Of a stretch of DNA of 24,410 nt, positions 3,937 through 11,446 are shown one piece after another; the first letter of the stretch is position 1, and every line of letters begins with the position of its first letter. The position numbers and the translations under genes are program-made. The DNA comes from a virus: IMG/VR virus record IMGVR_UViG_3300025305_000135, positions 1-24,410 of that record; one strand, written 5' to 3'. Under the pieces are notes generated by a model. That model was not told where the DNA came from. It did no database searches and was given only the letters and a program-made list of their open reading frames with translations.

Positions 3937-6384
3937 ATGATAAAATGGAATGAGTTATCTCCTGAGATACAGGAACAAAGGCTATCACTACAGTCTGCTC
4001 TTGAGGAACAGATGCTTTATGATGGTAGTAATAAATACTGGGATGAATATTCCAGAGCCTGTGATGAGGGTATACCTGAACAGCAGTTACTAGACTCTGT
4101 AGTTTTTCAGCTCGCTCCTGTCTATCAAGAATGGATAGATAATATATCTAAAAATAGAAAGACACCTGACTGGGTTCATCCCCTGTTAACTCTAGGTGCT
4201 GCTAAGATGGCTGACCTAACTGTTAGGTGTGTCATTAGAATGTGGCTCAAAGCCAGCATGTTTGGGTTTGGAAGAGATGATATCAAGAGTACGCCCCCTC
4301 TTGCACAGCATGTAGCAAGAACAATATCCAAGGAAGCTATTCATATCATCGCCTACCAGACGGCAAAGGAAACTTTCAAGGACGATTGGAGAAAGCAATC
4401 CAAGTTCATTAAGAACTGGACAGAGAAAAGATGTATTGCTTTCACAAAGAAAATGCTACAGATTCCCCGCATGACCTTGAAACAAAGAGATGACTTCGGA
4501 CACCACATGATTAGGATTGCTGAGCTGTCCTCTGTCATCCATACATTCAGGGATAAGTATCCTCACGGAAAGAACCAATGGAGAAACAAACTATTCGTCA
4601 CACTTGATGACAGTATCCTAAAAGATATACACAATAAGCACAAGTTCCTAGAAAATACGACATTATTGTATAGACCTATGGTATGTCCACCTGTGGATCA
4701 TACACTGGAACGAAGCGGAGGGTATCTCCACCACTGGATCAGGAAAGAAGTGGTCCATAGATACAGCTCAGATTATATTACTGAAGAAAGAAAGATTAAT
4801 CAACAATACTCTGAGCCTAGTCAGAAGGTTCTTGACGCAACCAATGCTATGCAAAGAACAGAGTGGACTATTAACACCAGAGTTTTTGATGTTATGAATA
4901 GCTTGTTCAAGAACAACACAAGACTATGTAATCTTCCTGCCTATTCTTTCGATGCCTTCTCCTTTGGAGATGAGTATCCTAAAGATAGTGGTAAGCAGGA
5001 GCAAGCAATCTGGTGTCAACGCAGAGAAGAAGCGTGGTCTGACTGGTTCAAGGAAGAACAAAAGAGAGGACGGATGTTGGTAAGACTACAGCTTGCTATT
5101 AATCTAACTCTAAATGGATTCTTTTATATGCCCATGACTCTGGACTTCAGAGGCAGGGGATATACTACCTGTGAACTACTTAGTTGTCAAGGTTCTGACT
5201 TTGATAGAGGCTTGATAATGTTTGCGAACGCTGTACCACAGACAGAAAGAGGAAGATACTGGATGAAGATCCATATAGCTAACCTCTTTGATATTGACAA
5301 AGTTAGTTTCAGTGACAGAGTTAAATGGTTTGATGATAATCAAGAAATGTTAAAGAGAATTAATGAAGACCCATACCAGAACAGAGAATGGATAGATGAT
5401 GCGGTCAAGAAAAACAAATCATTCCAAAGAATAGCAGCTGTCTTTGACTACTTCAGAAAAGATGGCATGACTCAGGTTCCTGTCCAAATGGACGGTGCTT
5501 GTAATGGAAGCCAACACTGGGCTGCTATCATGAGAGATCAGGATCTTGCCAAGCTTGTAAATATTATACCGAATGAAGTTCCCCAAGATCTTTATCAGTA
5601 TGTAGCAAACAAAAGCACTGAACATTTAAATGATAACAAAGAAAACCCTTGGTATAAAAAGTTTTTAGAATACTGGAAAGGAAATCTTGACAGAAAAATT
5701 ACGAAACGCAGTACAATGTGTGATGCCTACGGGCTCACGTTCTATGGCATTCAGAAGTACATGAAACTTGAGGGTCATGTGGACTGGGTTCCTCATGAAA
5801 CACAAGCAGGAGCAATCGTAGAGCTTGCAAGAGCTGTTCAAGCTGGTCTTGGTTCTGCTCTTGAGTCTGCCAATCATGGAAAAGAATATCTTAAAGATAT
5901 AACTAATATGATATCTACTATGGGACATCACTTAACATATACTGTACCAAGTGGATTCAAGGTAGTGCATAACTATACCAAGATCCGAAAGAGGAGAAGC
6001 TTAGCTGCTCTCTTTAATAATAAAGAGCTTATATTTTGGGAGGATGCTGGAGATCTTGATGCGAAAAAAGCAGAGCAAGGTATTCCACCAAATTATATTC
6101 ACTCTTTAGATGCAAGTCATTTGGTTTGCACTGTGTTTATACTGTATAATATGGGTATCAATTCTTTCAGTATGATACACGATTCATATGGATGTCACGC
6201 CCCGTTTGTGGATGACATGATAAAAATAACGAAGGAGCAATTTTATGAAATGCATCAAGTCAATCTTCTCGAAGAGCTTAAGAACCAGATCGAAGAAAGA
6301 TACAGAATTAGACTACCCAACCCCCCAGTCACAGGACAGCTTAGAATCAAGTCAGTTCTGGAATCGGATTATTTCTTCTCCTGA
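3937..6384 (+). CDS. T7-like single-subunit DNA-directed RNA polymerase
   Basis: 815 aa (T7 gp1 is 883). Catalytic motifs are in order: motif A MTLDFRGRGY with D403; the QMDGACNGSQHW segment at about 517-528, matching T7 FDGSCSGIQHF; motif B TKRSTMCDAYG with K590 and Y598, spaced as K631/Y639 in T7; PPNYIHSLDASH; and motif C MIHDSYG with D749 (T7 D812). The C-terminus LRIKSVLESDYFFS corresponds to the T7 foot LRDILESDFAFA. Start choice: ATG 3937 lies 5 nt after AAGGAG (3926-3931); an in-frame ATG at 3919 falls inside repeat A and has a poorer ribosome site. It transcribes middle and late phage genes. The gene's 3' end overlaps ORF 6245-6619 by 140 nt. Confidence 0.98.
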   Translation: MIKWNELSPEIQEQRLSLQSALEEQMLYDGSNKYWDEYSRACDEGIPEQQLLDSVVFQLAPVYQEWIDNISKNRKTPDWVHPLLTLGAAKMADLTVRCVIRMWLKASMFGFGRDDIKSTPPLAQHVARTISKEAIHIIAYQTAKETFKDDWRKQSKFIKNWTEKRCIAFTKKMLQIPRMTLKQRDDFGHHMIRIAELSSVIHTFRDKYPHGKNQWRNKLFVTLDDSILKDIHNKHKFLENTTLLYRPMVCPPVDHTLERSGGYLHHWIRKEVVHRYSSDYITEERKINQQYSEPSQKVLDATNAMQRTEWTINTRVFDVMNSLFKNNTRLCNLPAYSFDAFSFGDEYPKDSGKQEQAIWCQRREEAWSDWFKEEQKRGRMLVRLQLAINLTLNGFFYMPMTLDFRGRGYTTCELLSCQGSDFDRGLIMFANAVPQTERGRYWMKIHIANLFDIDKVSFSDRVKWFDDNQEMLKRINEDPYQNREWIDDAVKKNKSFQRIAAVFDYFRKDGMTQVPVQMDGACNGSQHWAAIMRDQDLAKLVNIIPNEVPQDLYQYVANKSTEHLNDNKENPWYKKFLEYWKGNLDRKITKRSTMCDAYGLTFYGIQKYMKLEGHVDWVPHETQAGAIVELARAVQAGLGSALESANHGKEYLKDITNMISTMGHHLTYTVPSGFKVVHNYTKIRKRRSLAALFNNKELIFWEDAGDLDAKKAEQGIPPNYIHSLDASHLVCTVFILYNMGINSFSMIHDSYGCHAPFVDDMIKITKEQFYEMHQVNLLEELKNQIEERYRIRLPNPPVTGQLRIKSVLESDYFFS

Positions 6385-6619
6385 TGTTCGATATATTCTA
6401 TGGAAAGATGCTCAAAGTTTCGGTGGACCTGAATGGGTTGATCATACTGAAGCCTATGAATGGGCGCACCGTACTCCCCCAACAATGAAGACAGTTGGGT
6501 TTGTATTAAAAGAAACAGAAGAGTGGATAAGTATAACAGATTCCGTTGGTCCTAACGAATGTGGTGGCGTAACCACTATTCCAAAGGTCATGATTTTATC
6601 TATGGAGAAAATAAGATGA
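6245..6619 (+). CDS. Conserved small phage protein, N-terminus overprinted on the RNA polymerase gene
   Basis: The region after the RNA polymerase stop encodes YILWKDAQSFGG, a TVGFVLKETEEWISI strand pair and a GGVTTIPKVMILSMEKI end. This is the architecture of a widespread short phage protein of unknown function, usually about 75-85 aa. There is no standard start codon close after the polymerase stop in this frame. The best start is ATG 6245, 7 nt after AAGGAG (6232-6237), which gives 124 aa with the first 46 residues read out of frame through the polymerase C-terminus. An unusual start near 6384 cannot be excluded. The stop overlaps the next ATG (ATGA). Confidence 0.7.
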   Translation: MKCIKSIFSKSLRTRSKKDTELDYPTPQSQDSLESSQFWNRIISSPDVRYILWKDAQSFGGPEWVDHTEAYEWAHRTPPTMKTVGFVLKETEEWISITDSVGPNECGGVTTIPKVMILSMEKIR

Positions 6620-6861
6620 CTCTCATTCCGATCAATTCAGAAGGAGATATGGAGCTGGCTATTAAGGAGACGATTCATATAGCCAGACATAGAGGAAAGG
6701 CAATAGTAGACCTAGCATTTACTACAGAGTTTTTAGCTCAAGTATTTTTATGGAATCTAAATTCTGCTATAGCTCAAACAGGAGTTTCTAGAAATAAAGA
6801 TGTAGAATTAAACATCATAATTGTAGGAGACGGTGATGCTGCCGAAGAAATACACGAATAA
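6616..6861 (+). CDS. Small protein, 81 aa, function unknown
   Basis: ATG at 6616 overlaps the previous stop (ATGA) and follows GGAG (6603-6606) by 9 nt; an upstream in-frame ATG at 6559 would lie deep within the previous gene. The product starts MTLIPINSEGDMELAIKETI, is predicted to mix helices and strands (ELNIIIVGDGDAAEE near the end), and has no recognised motif. The gene sits in a tightly overlapping run between RNA polymerase and the phosphoesterase, so it should be co-transcribed with them. Confidence 0.65.
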   Translation: MTLIPINSEGDMELAIKETIHIARHRGKAIVDLAFTTEFLAQVFLWNLNSAIAQTGVSRNKDVELNIIIVGDGDAAEEIHE

Positions 6862-7012
6862 GTATCAAGAGATGCATGATAAAGGTGAGTTCAATGTTTG
6901 GGCTCCTATTCCACAAAAAGATGGCAGCTTCTTGCCTCCACTCGCACAGCAATGGAAAGAAGAGTGGTCACGTAGATGTAAAGCCATGAATAAAGGAAAG
7001 AAAGATGTCTAG
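6836..7012 (+). CDS. Small basic protein, 58 aa, function unknown
   Basis: ATG at 6836 follows AGGAG (6825-6829) by 6 nt and overlaps the previous gene by 26 nt. The product reads MLPKKYTNKYQEMHDKGEFN, then a proline-rich stretch (WAPIPQKDGSFLPPL), then a basic helix ending SRRCKAMNKGKKDV. The net charge is positive. No family is recognised. It overlaps the phosphoesterase start by 8 nt, so the four genes from 6245 to 7691 form one translationally coupled set. Confidence 0.6.
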   Translation: MLPKKYTNKYQEMHDKGEFNVWAPIPQKDGSFLPPLAQQWKEEWSRRCKAMNKGKKDV

Positions 7013-7691
7013 AGTTCTTATTATAGGTGATACTCATTGCCCTGCTATGAAGAAGGGTTATGTTGATTTCCTTAATGACATGAAGAATCTATGGAACACA
7101 GATAAAACCGTACACATCGGAGATGTGGTTGATTGGGCAAGCATTAGCTTCCACGAAAAGCTCCCAGAGTTTCCTTCACCACATGATGAGTTCCATAAAG
7201 CTATGGAACAAGTACAACTATTATACAAAGCATTCCCGAAAGTTACAGTGTTGACTGGTAATCACGATGACCTACCAAAGAGAAAGATTAGTACTCTGAC
7301 TTTACCAACTCAATGTATTAAAGAATATTCTAACCTTTGGAATACTCCTAAGTGGGAGTGGAAGCCAAGGTTTTCTAGGATTAGTATTGATGGAGTAGCG
7401 TACAGTCATGGTGACAGCGGTAAGGGAGGTAAGTTTTCCTCCTTGAATAATGCACATGATAATTTCTGTTCTTGGGTTCAAGGACACCAGCACTCTATTG
7501 CTGGAGTAAACTATTATGCCAACCTAACCAAAAGAATTTTTGCGCTTTCTACTGGATGTGGGGTTGACCACGAAAATCTTAGTATGTATTATGGTAAGAG
7601 ATTCAACTCCAAGCCCATCGTGGGATGTGGAATTGTGTTGGATGGAGAGCATGGATTCTTTGAGCCTATGCCCTTTGAAGATTACGAATAG
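7005..7691 (+). CDS. Calcineurin-like metallophosphoesterase
   Basis: The 228-aa product has the metal-binding set of the family: GDTH (D9, H11), HIGDVVDW (D40), TGNHDD (GNHD at 85-88), a SHGDSGKGG segment (about 133-141) and GHQHS near 158-162. It probably hydrolyses phosphomonoesters or phosphodiesters using two metal ions; the substrate is not evident. Phage members include nucleic-acid phosphatases and cyclic nucleotide phosphodiesterases. AAAGGAAAG precedes the ATG closely, and the start overlaps the previous stop by 8 nt. The stop codon lies within repeat B. The class assignment is sure; the role is not. Confidence 0.92.
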   Translation: MSRVLIIGDTHCPAMKKGYVDFLNDMKNLWNTDKTVHIGDVVDWASISFHEKLPEFPSPHDEFHKAMEQVQLLYKAFPKVTVLTGNHDDLPKRKISTLTLPTQCIKEYSNLWNTPKWEWKPRFSRISIDGVAYSHGDSGKGGKFSSLNNAHDNFCSWVQGHQHSIAGVNYYANLTKRIFALSTGCGVDHENLSMYYGKRFNSKPIVGCGIVLDGEHGFFEPMPFEDYE

Positions 7692-7716
7692 TTGGGTAAT
7701 GGAGTAACACTTCATA
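7687..7716 (+). repeat. 30-nt repeated element, copy B
   Basis: Matches copy A (3890-3919) at 28 of 30 positions. The dyad arm ACTTCAT (7709-7715) differs from copy A by one C-to-T change at 7712, which keeps pairing with ATGGAGT (7699-7705) as a G-U pair in RNA. It spans the phosphoesterase stop and precedes the replication gene block, with an A-rich stretch and a perfect ribosome site following. Its placement before two transcription blocks supports a regulatory role. Confidence 0.6.
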
Positions 7717-7746
7717 CTCACTAGATAAAAAAGAAAGGAGAAACCG

Positions 7747-7986
7747 TTGGACACAAAAACCCTCAAGAACGAGTACCGAGATGGACTCGAAAAGGAAGAA
7801 GTAATGGCAGAGAAACCAGCTGTTGAAGTTGAAAATGTTGTACGATATCTTAATGATGTTGCCGCAGCCCTAAGCCATGTTGTTAGCGGTGTTCAAAAGA
7901 CAATCAGTCAATTGAATCACCAAGTATACACAATTAAACCAAATAATGAAATCACAGATCAAGAAGGAGAAAATAATGATGACTAA
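7747..7986 (+). CDS. Small protein before SSB, TTG start, 79 aa
   Basis: TTG at 7747 lies 6 nt after a perfect AAAGGAG (7734-7740). An in-frame ATG at 7804 with AAGGAAG upstream is the alternative and would give 60 aa. The product has a charged N-terminus (KNEYRDGLEKEEVMAEKP) and a helical segment (VVRYLNDVAAALSHVVSGVQ) with heptad-like hydrophobics, suggesting an oligomerising helix. No family is recognised. It is the first gene after repeat B and overlaps the SSB start by 11 nt. Confidence 0.65.
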   Translation: MDTKTLKNEYRDGLEKEEVMAEKPAVEVENVVRYLNDVAAALSHVVSGVQKTISQLNHQVYTIKPNNEITDQEGENNDD

Positions 7987-8497
7987 GATTTCCCAACTAT
8001 ACACTGATACTTTAGACGTACAGTGGGCGCACCTACACAAGCCAGACACTAAGTTTGGTAACCCCGGCAATCATAATATTACCGTGGTTGTTGATGAGGT
8101 ACTTCAAACTAACCTTGATAATCTCATGAAAGAGACAGGTGCTAAGAAGATTAATGGTATGCGAGAAGTTGAAGGTGTAACAACCATCAAGATCAAGTCC
8201 ACCATTTATACTAAAGATGGTACAAATACTTTCCCTTGTAAAGATGCAGCTGCTGAAGATACAGAAGCCGTACCTTTTGGCGGTGACAAAGTTCGTCTCC
8301 GTCTCGCCCCGATGGTAATTTCAAGGGACAATTCACTTAGTTTGTTTCTCAATGGTTGTCAGATCATAGAGAAGAACGAACAATCGAACACTGGAGGCTT
8401 CACTCCAACCGATGGATACGATGGCTCAGACTACAAAGCACCTGTAGCTACAACTCCTGAGGTTCCTGAAGTTTCCGATGACGATGTTCCATTCTGA
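7976..8497 (+). CDS. Single-stranded DNA-binding protein (T7 gp2.5-like)
   Basis: 173 aa from ATG 7976, 6 nt after AAGGAG (7964-7969). The product has an OB-type core (DVQWAHLHKPDTKFGNPG, then ITVVVDE and IKIKSTIYTKDG) and ends with an acidic tail whose last residues are SDDDVPF. A Phe-terminated acidic tail is the hallmark of gp2.5 and other phage SSBs, where it contacts the polymerase and helicase. It coats single-stranded DNA at the fork and in recombination. Its position beside the resolvase and ahead of primase-helicase fits. Length is somewhat below T7 gp2.5 (232 aa). Confidence 0.88.
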   Translation: MMTKISQLYTDTLDVQWAHLHKPDTKFGNPGNHNITVVVDEVLQTNLDNLMKETGAKKINGMREVEGVTTIKIKSTIYTKDGTNTFPCKDAAAEDTEAVPFGGDKVRLRLAPMVISRDNSLSLFLNGCQIIEKNEQSNTGGFTPTDGYDGSDYKAPVATTPEVPEVSDDDVPF

Positions 8498-8877
8498 TGG
8501 AACTTGAATGGACTTTTCCTATTAGTCCAGTCGCTGCAAGTAGGCCCCGTGTCTCAAGATACGGGGCTTACTTCACTGGACCCTATAAAAAATTCAGGGA
8601 AGAAGGTTCACAAGTTATATATGAAGTGTTAGGTGCAGACTTTGATTTAATTGATCAACCTCTCATGGTAGATTTAGAATGCTATATAAAACAACCTAAA
8701 TCTACAAAGCTAGATTGTCCCAAGGGAGACATAGATAATTTTATCAAAGGAATTTTTGACCTATTAAATGGTAAGCTATGGACAGATGATGGTATAATCC
8801 GTTCTGTCCATGCTACCAAAGAATGGGCTCCCAAAGGAGAAGATGGTTATTTCACGCTAGGAATTAGAAATGTATGA
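8497..8877 (+). CDS. rusA: RusA-like Holliday junction resolvase
   Basis: 126 aa. The N-terminus PVAASRPRV followed by YFTGPYKKF matches the RusA fold start. The catalytic block GDIDNFIKGIFDLLNG with D78, D80 and K84, then WTDDGII with D97/D98, matches the RusA D-x-D-N...K...D motif. It is expected to cut four-way junctions during recombination and to clear branched DNA before packaging, replacing T7 endonuclease I (gp3), which is absent at this position. The start overlaps the SSB stop (TGATG), so the two are coupled. The family call is confident; in vivo specificity is inferred. Confidence 0.92.
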   Translation: MELEWTFPISPVAASRPRVSRYGAYFTGPYKKFREEGSQVIYEVLGADFDLIDQPLMVDLECYIKQPKSTKLDCPKGDIDNFIKGIFDLLNGKLWTDDGIIRSVHATKEWAPKGEDGYFTLGIRNV

Positions 8878-9226
8878 CAATGCTTTTAAAGTTTATATCG
8901 CAGGACCAATGAGCGGTATGCCAATGCTTAATCAAAATGCTTTTCATGAAGCAGAAAAAAATCTTAAGAGATCTAATTTATTTAGAGAAATTATAAACCC
9001 AGCTAAGCTGGACACAAGTCAAGACATAGAAGAGCAAGAGCAACATGCATTAACGGATAAAGAATATAGAAAGAATGCAATCGCCAGAGACTTAAGTCTT
9101 CTTGTAGAATGTGATTCAATCTATATGCTTTCTGGCTGGGAGAATAGTAAGGGTGCTCAAGTAGAACATGCCTTGGCTAACTACTTGGGTCTTACTATTT
9201 TCTACCAAAGTAAGGCTACTATATAA
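8870..9226 (+). CDS. DUF4406 / nucleoside deoxyribosyltransferase-like protein
   Basis: The 118-aa product has KVYIAGPMSGMP (about residues 7-18), an NPA segment (about 43-45), and CDSIYMLSGWENSKGAQVEH (about 85-104). These are typical of DUF4406 and related to nucleoside 2-deoxyribosyltransferases, where the GPM loop and the GW...S.GA..E segment line the active site. It may modify or salvage nucleotides, but activity cannot be assigned from the sequence. The start overlaps the RusA stop by 8 nt. It belongs to the nucleotide/DNA metabolism block. Confidence 0.85.
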   Translation: MYDNAFKVYIAGPMSGMPMLNQNAFHEAEKNLKRSNLFREIINPAKLDTSQDIEEQEQHALTDKEYRKNAIARDLSLLVECDSIYMLSGWENSKGAQVEHALANYLGLTIFYQSKATI

Positions 9227-9247
9227 GGAGAAGGAGAATATTATATA

Positions 9248-9589
9248 ATGGGTGAAATAAGATCTAATGTAAATGAGTGGAGTAGAGAAAAAAAAGTCAA
9301 AGATATAATGAAAAGAAGAGAAAGAGTGGGAGGAGTTAAGAAATGGAAAAAAGAAAACATGCAAGTAAAGAACGACAGCTTCATGACTCCCTCGGAACAG
9401 AAGAATAAAAAATCATGGATGCCTCATATAGAAAAAGGATCACTGGCAGAAAATGGTAAGGGAGATTATAGAAGACCTCCAGCAATTACTAAAGAAGAAT
9501 TAGGTAATAGATATGATTTAGCATTTGGTAAAATAACTGAAAAGGAGTTTAAGAAGCGTGAACGCACAAGAAGAAAGTCAAGTAGTTGA
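9248..9589 (+). CDS. Basic phage protein with conserved KGDYRRP segment, 113 aa
   Basis: ATG at 9248 follows AAGGAG (9231-9236) at a longish 11 nt. The N-terminal half is Lys/Arg-rich (REKKVKDIMKRRERVGGVKK). The C-terminal half, NGKGDYRRPPAITKEELGNR then YDLAFGKI, resembles a short uncharacterised phage family whose core is N-G-K-G-D-x-x-R-P...F...W/Y-D-x-x-F-G. The basic charge suggests nucleic acid binding. The family's role is unknown. Its end overlaps the primase-helicase start by 32 nt. Confidence 0.7.
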   Translation: MGEIRSNVNEWSREKKVKDIMKRRERVGGVKKWKKENMQVKNDSFMTPSEQKNKKSWMPHIEKGSLAENGKGDYRRPPAITKEELGNRYDLAFGKITEKEFKKRERTRRKSSS

Positions 9590-11285
9590 CAGAGAACCCT
9601 GTCCATCATGTAGGAACAAGGGTAATGATAATTCAGGAGATAATTTAATAAGATACTCAGATGGTCATGGCTATTGCTTTGCCTGTGAGTACTTTGAAAA
9701 AGGAGATGGAATGACATACCAAACTACTATACCTACTAGCTTAAGTCTATCTCCAATCAATGGGGAGTGTGTTGGAAAACCTGATCGTCTTATTGAAATG
9801 AAGACTACCAAGCTGTATGGATATCAAACCGCAAGAGTTAATGGAAAGAATGTTGACATCGCTAATTATTATCTTAGCAGCGGAGAGCTTATTGCTCAGC
9901 ATCTAAGATCTGAAACTAAACAATTCCATTGGCGTGGAGATACAAGCAACCTACCTCTGTGGGGTCAACACCTATGGAGTGGCAGCGGAAAGAAAAATAA
10001 ACGATTGATTATTACAGAGGGCGAAATTGATTGTATGACATGTAATCAATTGCTTCAAGGAAAATGGCCTGTGGTTTCTTTACCAAACGGTGTAGCTTCA
10101 GCGGTGAAATCAATCAAACAAAACCTAGAATTTGTCACAAGCTACAACGAGATCGTACTATGCTTTGATCAAGACGAGGCTGGTCGTGCTGCTATGGCTA
10201 GGGTTGCTGAGATTCTACCTCCGGGCAAGTGCCACATTGCATCCCTACCATATAAGGATGCCAACGAATGCTTGATGAAGAATACTGGCAAAGAAGTTAT
10301 CAATGCGTTGTGGCAAGCACAAGTGTATGCGCCTGATGAAATAATACATGTTAAAGATATTGTTAATAACCTAGAAAATATGGAGCCTAAAGTATATGGA
10401 TTCCCTTTTGATACGCTTACTGAATTCCTTGTCGGTCAACGATCAGGTGAAATTACTTTATGGTGTTCTGGAACAGGATCCGGAAAGACCACAATCCTCA
10501 AAGAAATGGTCATGCACCATCTTGAAGAAGGTCGTAGTGTCGGTGCTATTATGCTTGAAGAATCTCCGCAGGAGATCTTAGATGATATGATTTCTATCAT
10601 GATCAACAGACCAGTTCGTGCGCTTAAGGCAGCAAAGACTATGAATGATCTTCGTATTAAACTAGGAAAACCTCCTATTGATATGAGTATTGTCAGTGAC
10701 TTTACTGATGAAATGTATAACGATGCAAAGGAAAGGCTTAATCAAACCAACCTGTATATATACGATCACCTTGGTCACAGTGGTTTGAATAATCTCTTCG
10801 CTCGTATGGAATACATGGCAGTATCTTTAGGAGTTGAAGTAATTATACTCGATCATATTACCGCAGCTGCTGTTGGTCTGGCTATGGTAGAGGACAAGTT
10901 TGACTCTGAAAGAATGGTCATTGATAATCTTATGAAAGAAATGAGAAACCTTGTCTCCCGTACTGGAGTACGGATTGATGTGGTATCTCAACTTAAGAAG
11001 ACCAACAAAGCATACGAAGAAGGAGATAGAATTACTCTTCAAGATCTTCGAGGCTCTGGATCCTTAGGTTCAGTTCCCAATACCGTGATAGCATTGGAAC
11101 GAGATCGACAGAATTCTGATGATCGTCTTGCTAATACTACAACAGTTAGAGTTCTAAAGAATAGACTGACTGGTAGAGCTGGTGTTGCTTCTGCTCTATA
11201 CTATGACAGAGGCACAGGTAGGCTTCGTGAAATTGTTTTTGCCCTTGACGATACTGGACAGATTATGCTTGGAAATGACGAATGA
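9558..11285 (+). CDS. Bifunctional DNA primase-helicase (T7 gp4-like)
   Basis: 575 aa (T7 gp4A is 566) from GTG 9558, 10 nt after AAGGAG (9542-9547). This start keeps the zinc finger: C15-x2-C18 and C40-x2-C43. The TOPRIM catalytic residues are in ITEGEID (E154) and CFDQDEAG (D204, D206). The RecA-like helicase has Walker A GTGSGKTT (305-312), Walker B VIILDH (D432) and a late RGSGSLG segment. It unwinds DNA at the fork as a ring and makes primers for the polymerase. No internal helicase-only start with a strong ribosome site was identified. The stop overlaps the ATG of ORF 11282. Confidence 0.97.
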   Translation: MNAQEESQVVDREPCPSCRNKGNDNSGDNLIRYSDGHGYCFACEYFEKGDGMTYQTTIPTSLSLSPINGECVGKPDRLIEMKTTKLYGYQTARVNGKNVDIANYYLSSGELIAQHLRSETKQFHWRGDTSNLPLWGQHLWSGSGKKNKRLIITEGEIDCMTCNQLLQGKWPVVSLPNGVASAVKSIKQNLEFVTSYNEIVLCFDQDEAGRAAMARVAEILPPGKCHIASLPYKDANECLMKNTGKEVINALWQAQVYAPDEIIHVKDIVNNLENMEPKVYGFPFDTLTEFLVGQRSGEITLWCSGTGSGKTTILKEMVMHHLEEGRSVGAIMLEESPQEILDDMISIMINRPVRALKAAKTMNDLRIKLGKPPIDMSIVSDFTDEMYNDAKERLNQTNLYIYDHLGHSGLNNLFARMEYMAVSLGVEVIILDHITAAAVGLAMVEDKFDSERMVIDNLMKEMRNLVSRTGVRIDVVSQLKKTNKAYEEGDRITLQDLRGSGSLGSVPNTVIALERDRQNSDDRLANTTTVRVLKNRLTGRAGVASALYYDRGTGRLREIVFALDDTGQIMLGNDE

Positions 11286-11446
11286 GTATTGACTGGAAAG
11301 AAGTTGTGTGGTATAATAAGTATTGGAGTAGTCTTCAAGATCAGGACGAAGGAGATGATAATGAAATTAGTATTCGATATAGAAGCGAATGGACTGAACG
11401 AATTGATACTAGACAGGAAGGGGAACGCGATACCCTCTGGAACTAA
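11282..11446 (+). CDS. Possible small acidic protein overlapping the DNA polymerase start, 54 aa
   Basis: ATG at 11282 overlaps the primase-helicase stop (ATGA). The frame runs MSIDWKEVVWYNKYWSSLQD, then an acidic stretch, and stops at 11446, 86 nt into the polymerase gene. The stop/start overlap and protein-like first 28 residues support it; the second half is read out of frame in the polymerase gene and could be passenger sequence. The promoter-like sequence 11289-11317 lies inside it. No family is recognised. Confidence 0.4.
   Translation: MSIDWKEVVWYNKYWSSLQDQDEGDDNEISIRYRSEWTERIDTRQEGERDTLWN
11289..11317 (+). promoter_or_regulatory. Sigma70-type promoter-like sequence before DNA polymerase
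   Basis: TTGACT (11289-11294), 17-bp spacer, TATAAT (11312-11317), with TGG before the -10. Eleven of twelve hexamer bases match consensus. The ten bases GTGTGGTATA here also precede and enter the -10 at 2294-2303. It may let host RNA polymerase express DNA polymerase, or it may be a by-product of the WYNK codons of ORF 11282. Confidence 0.6.

Noticed and set aside
6384-6488. Short ORF beginning ATG at the RNA polymerase stop (ATG overlaps TGA)
   Set aside because: Only 34 codons with no ribosome site; the other frame (6245-6619) carries the recognisable protein here.
7714-7721. ACTCACTA match to the T7 promoter core just after repeat B
   Set aside because: Only about 8 bases match, they are not present after copy A, and there is no GGG initiation site; taken as chance.
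8793-8798. TATAAT inside the RusA gene as a promoter
   Set aside because: No -35 box at suitable spacing.
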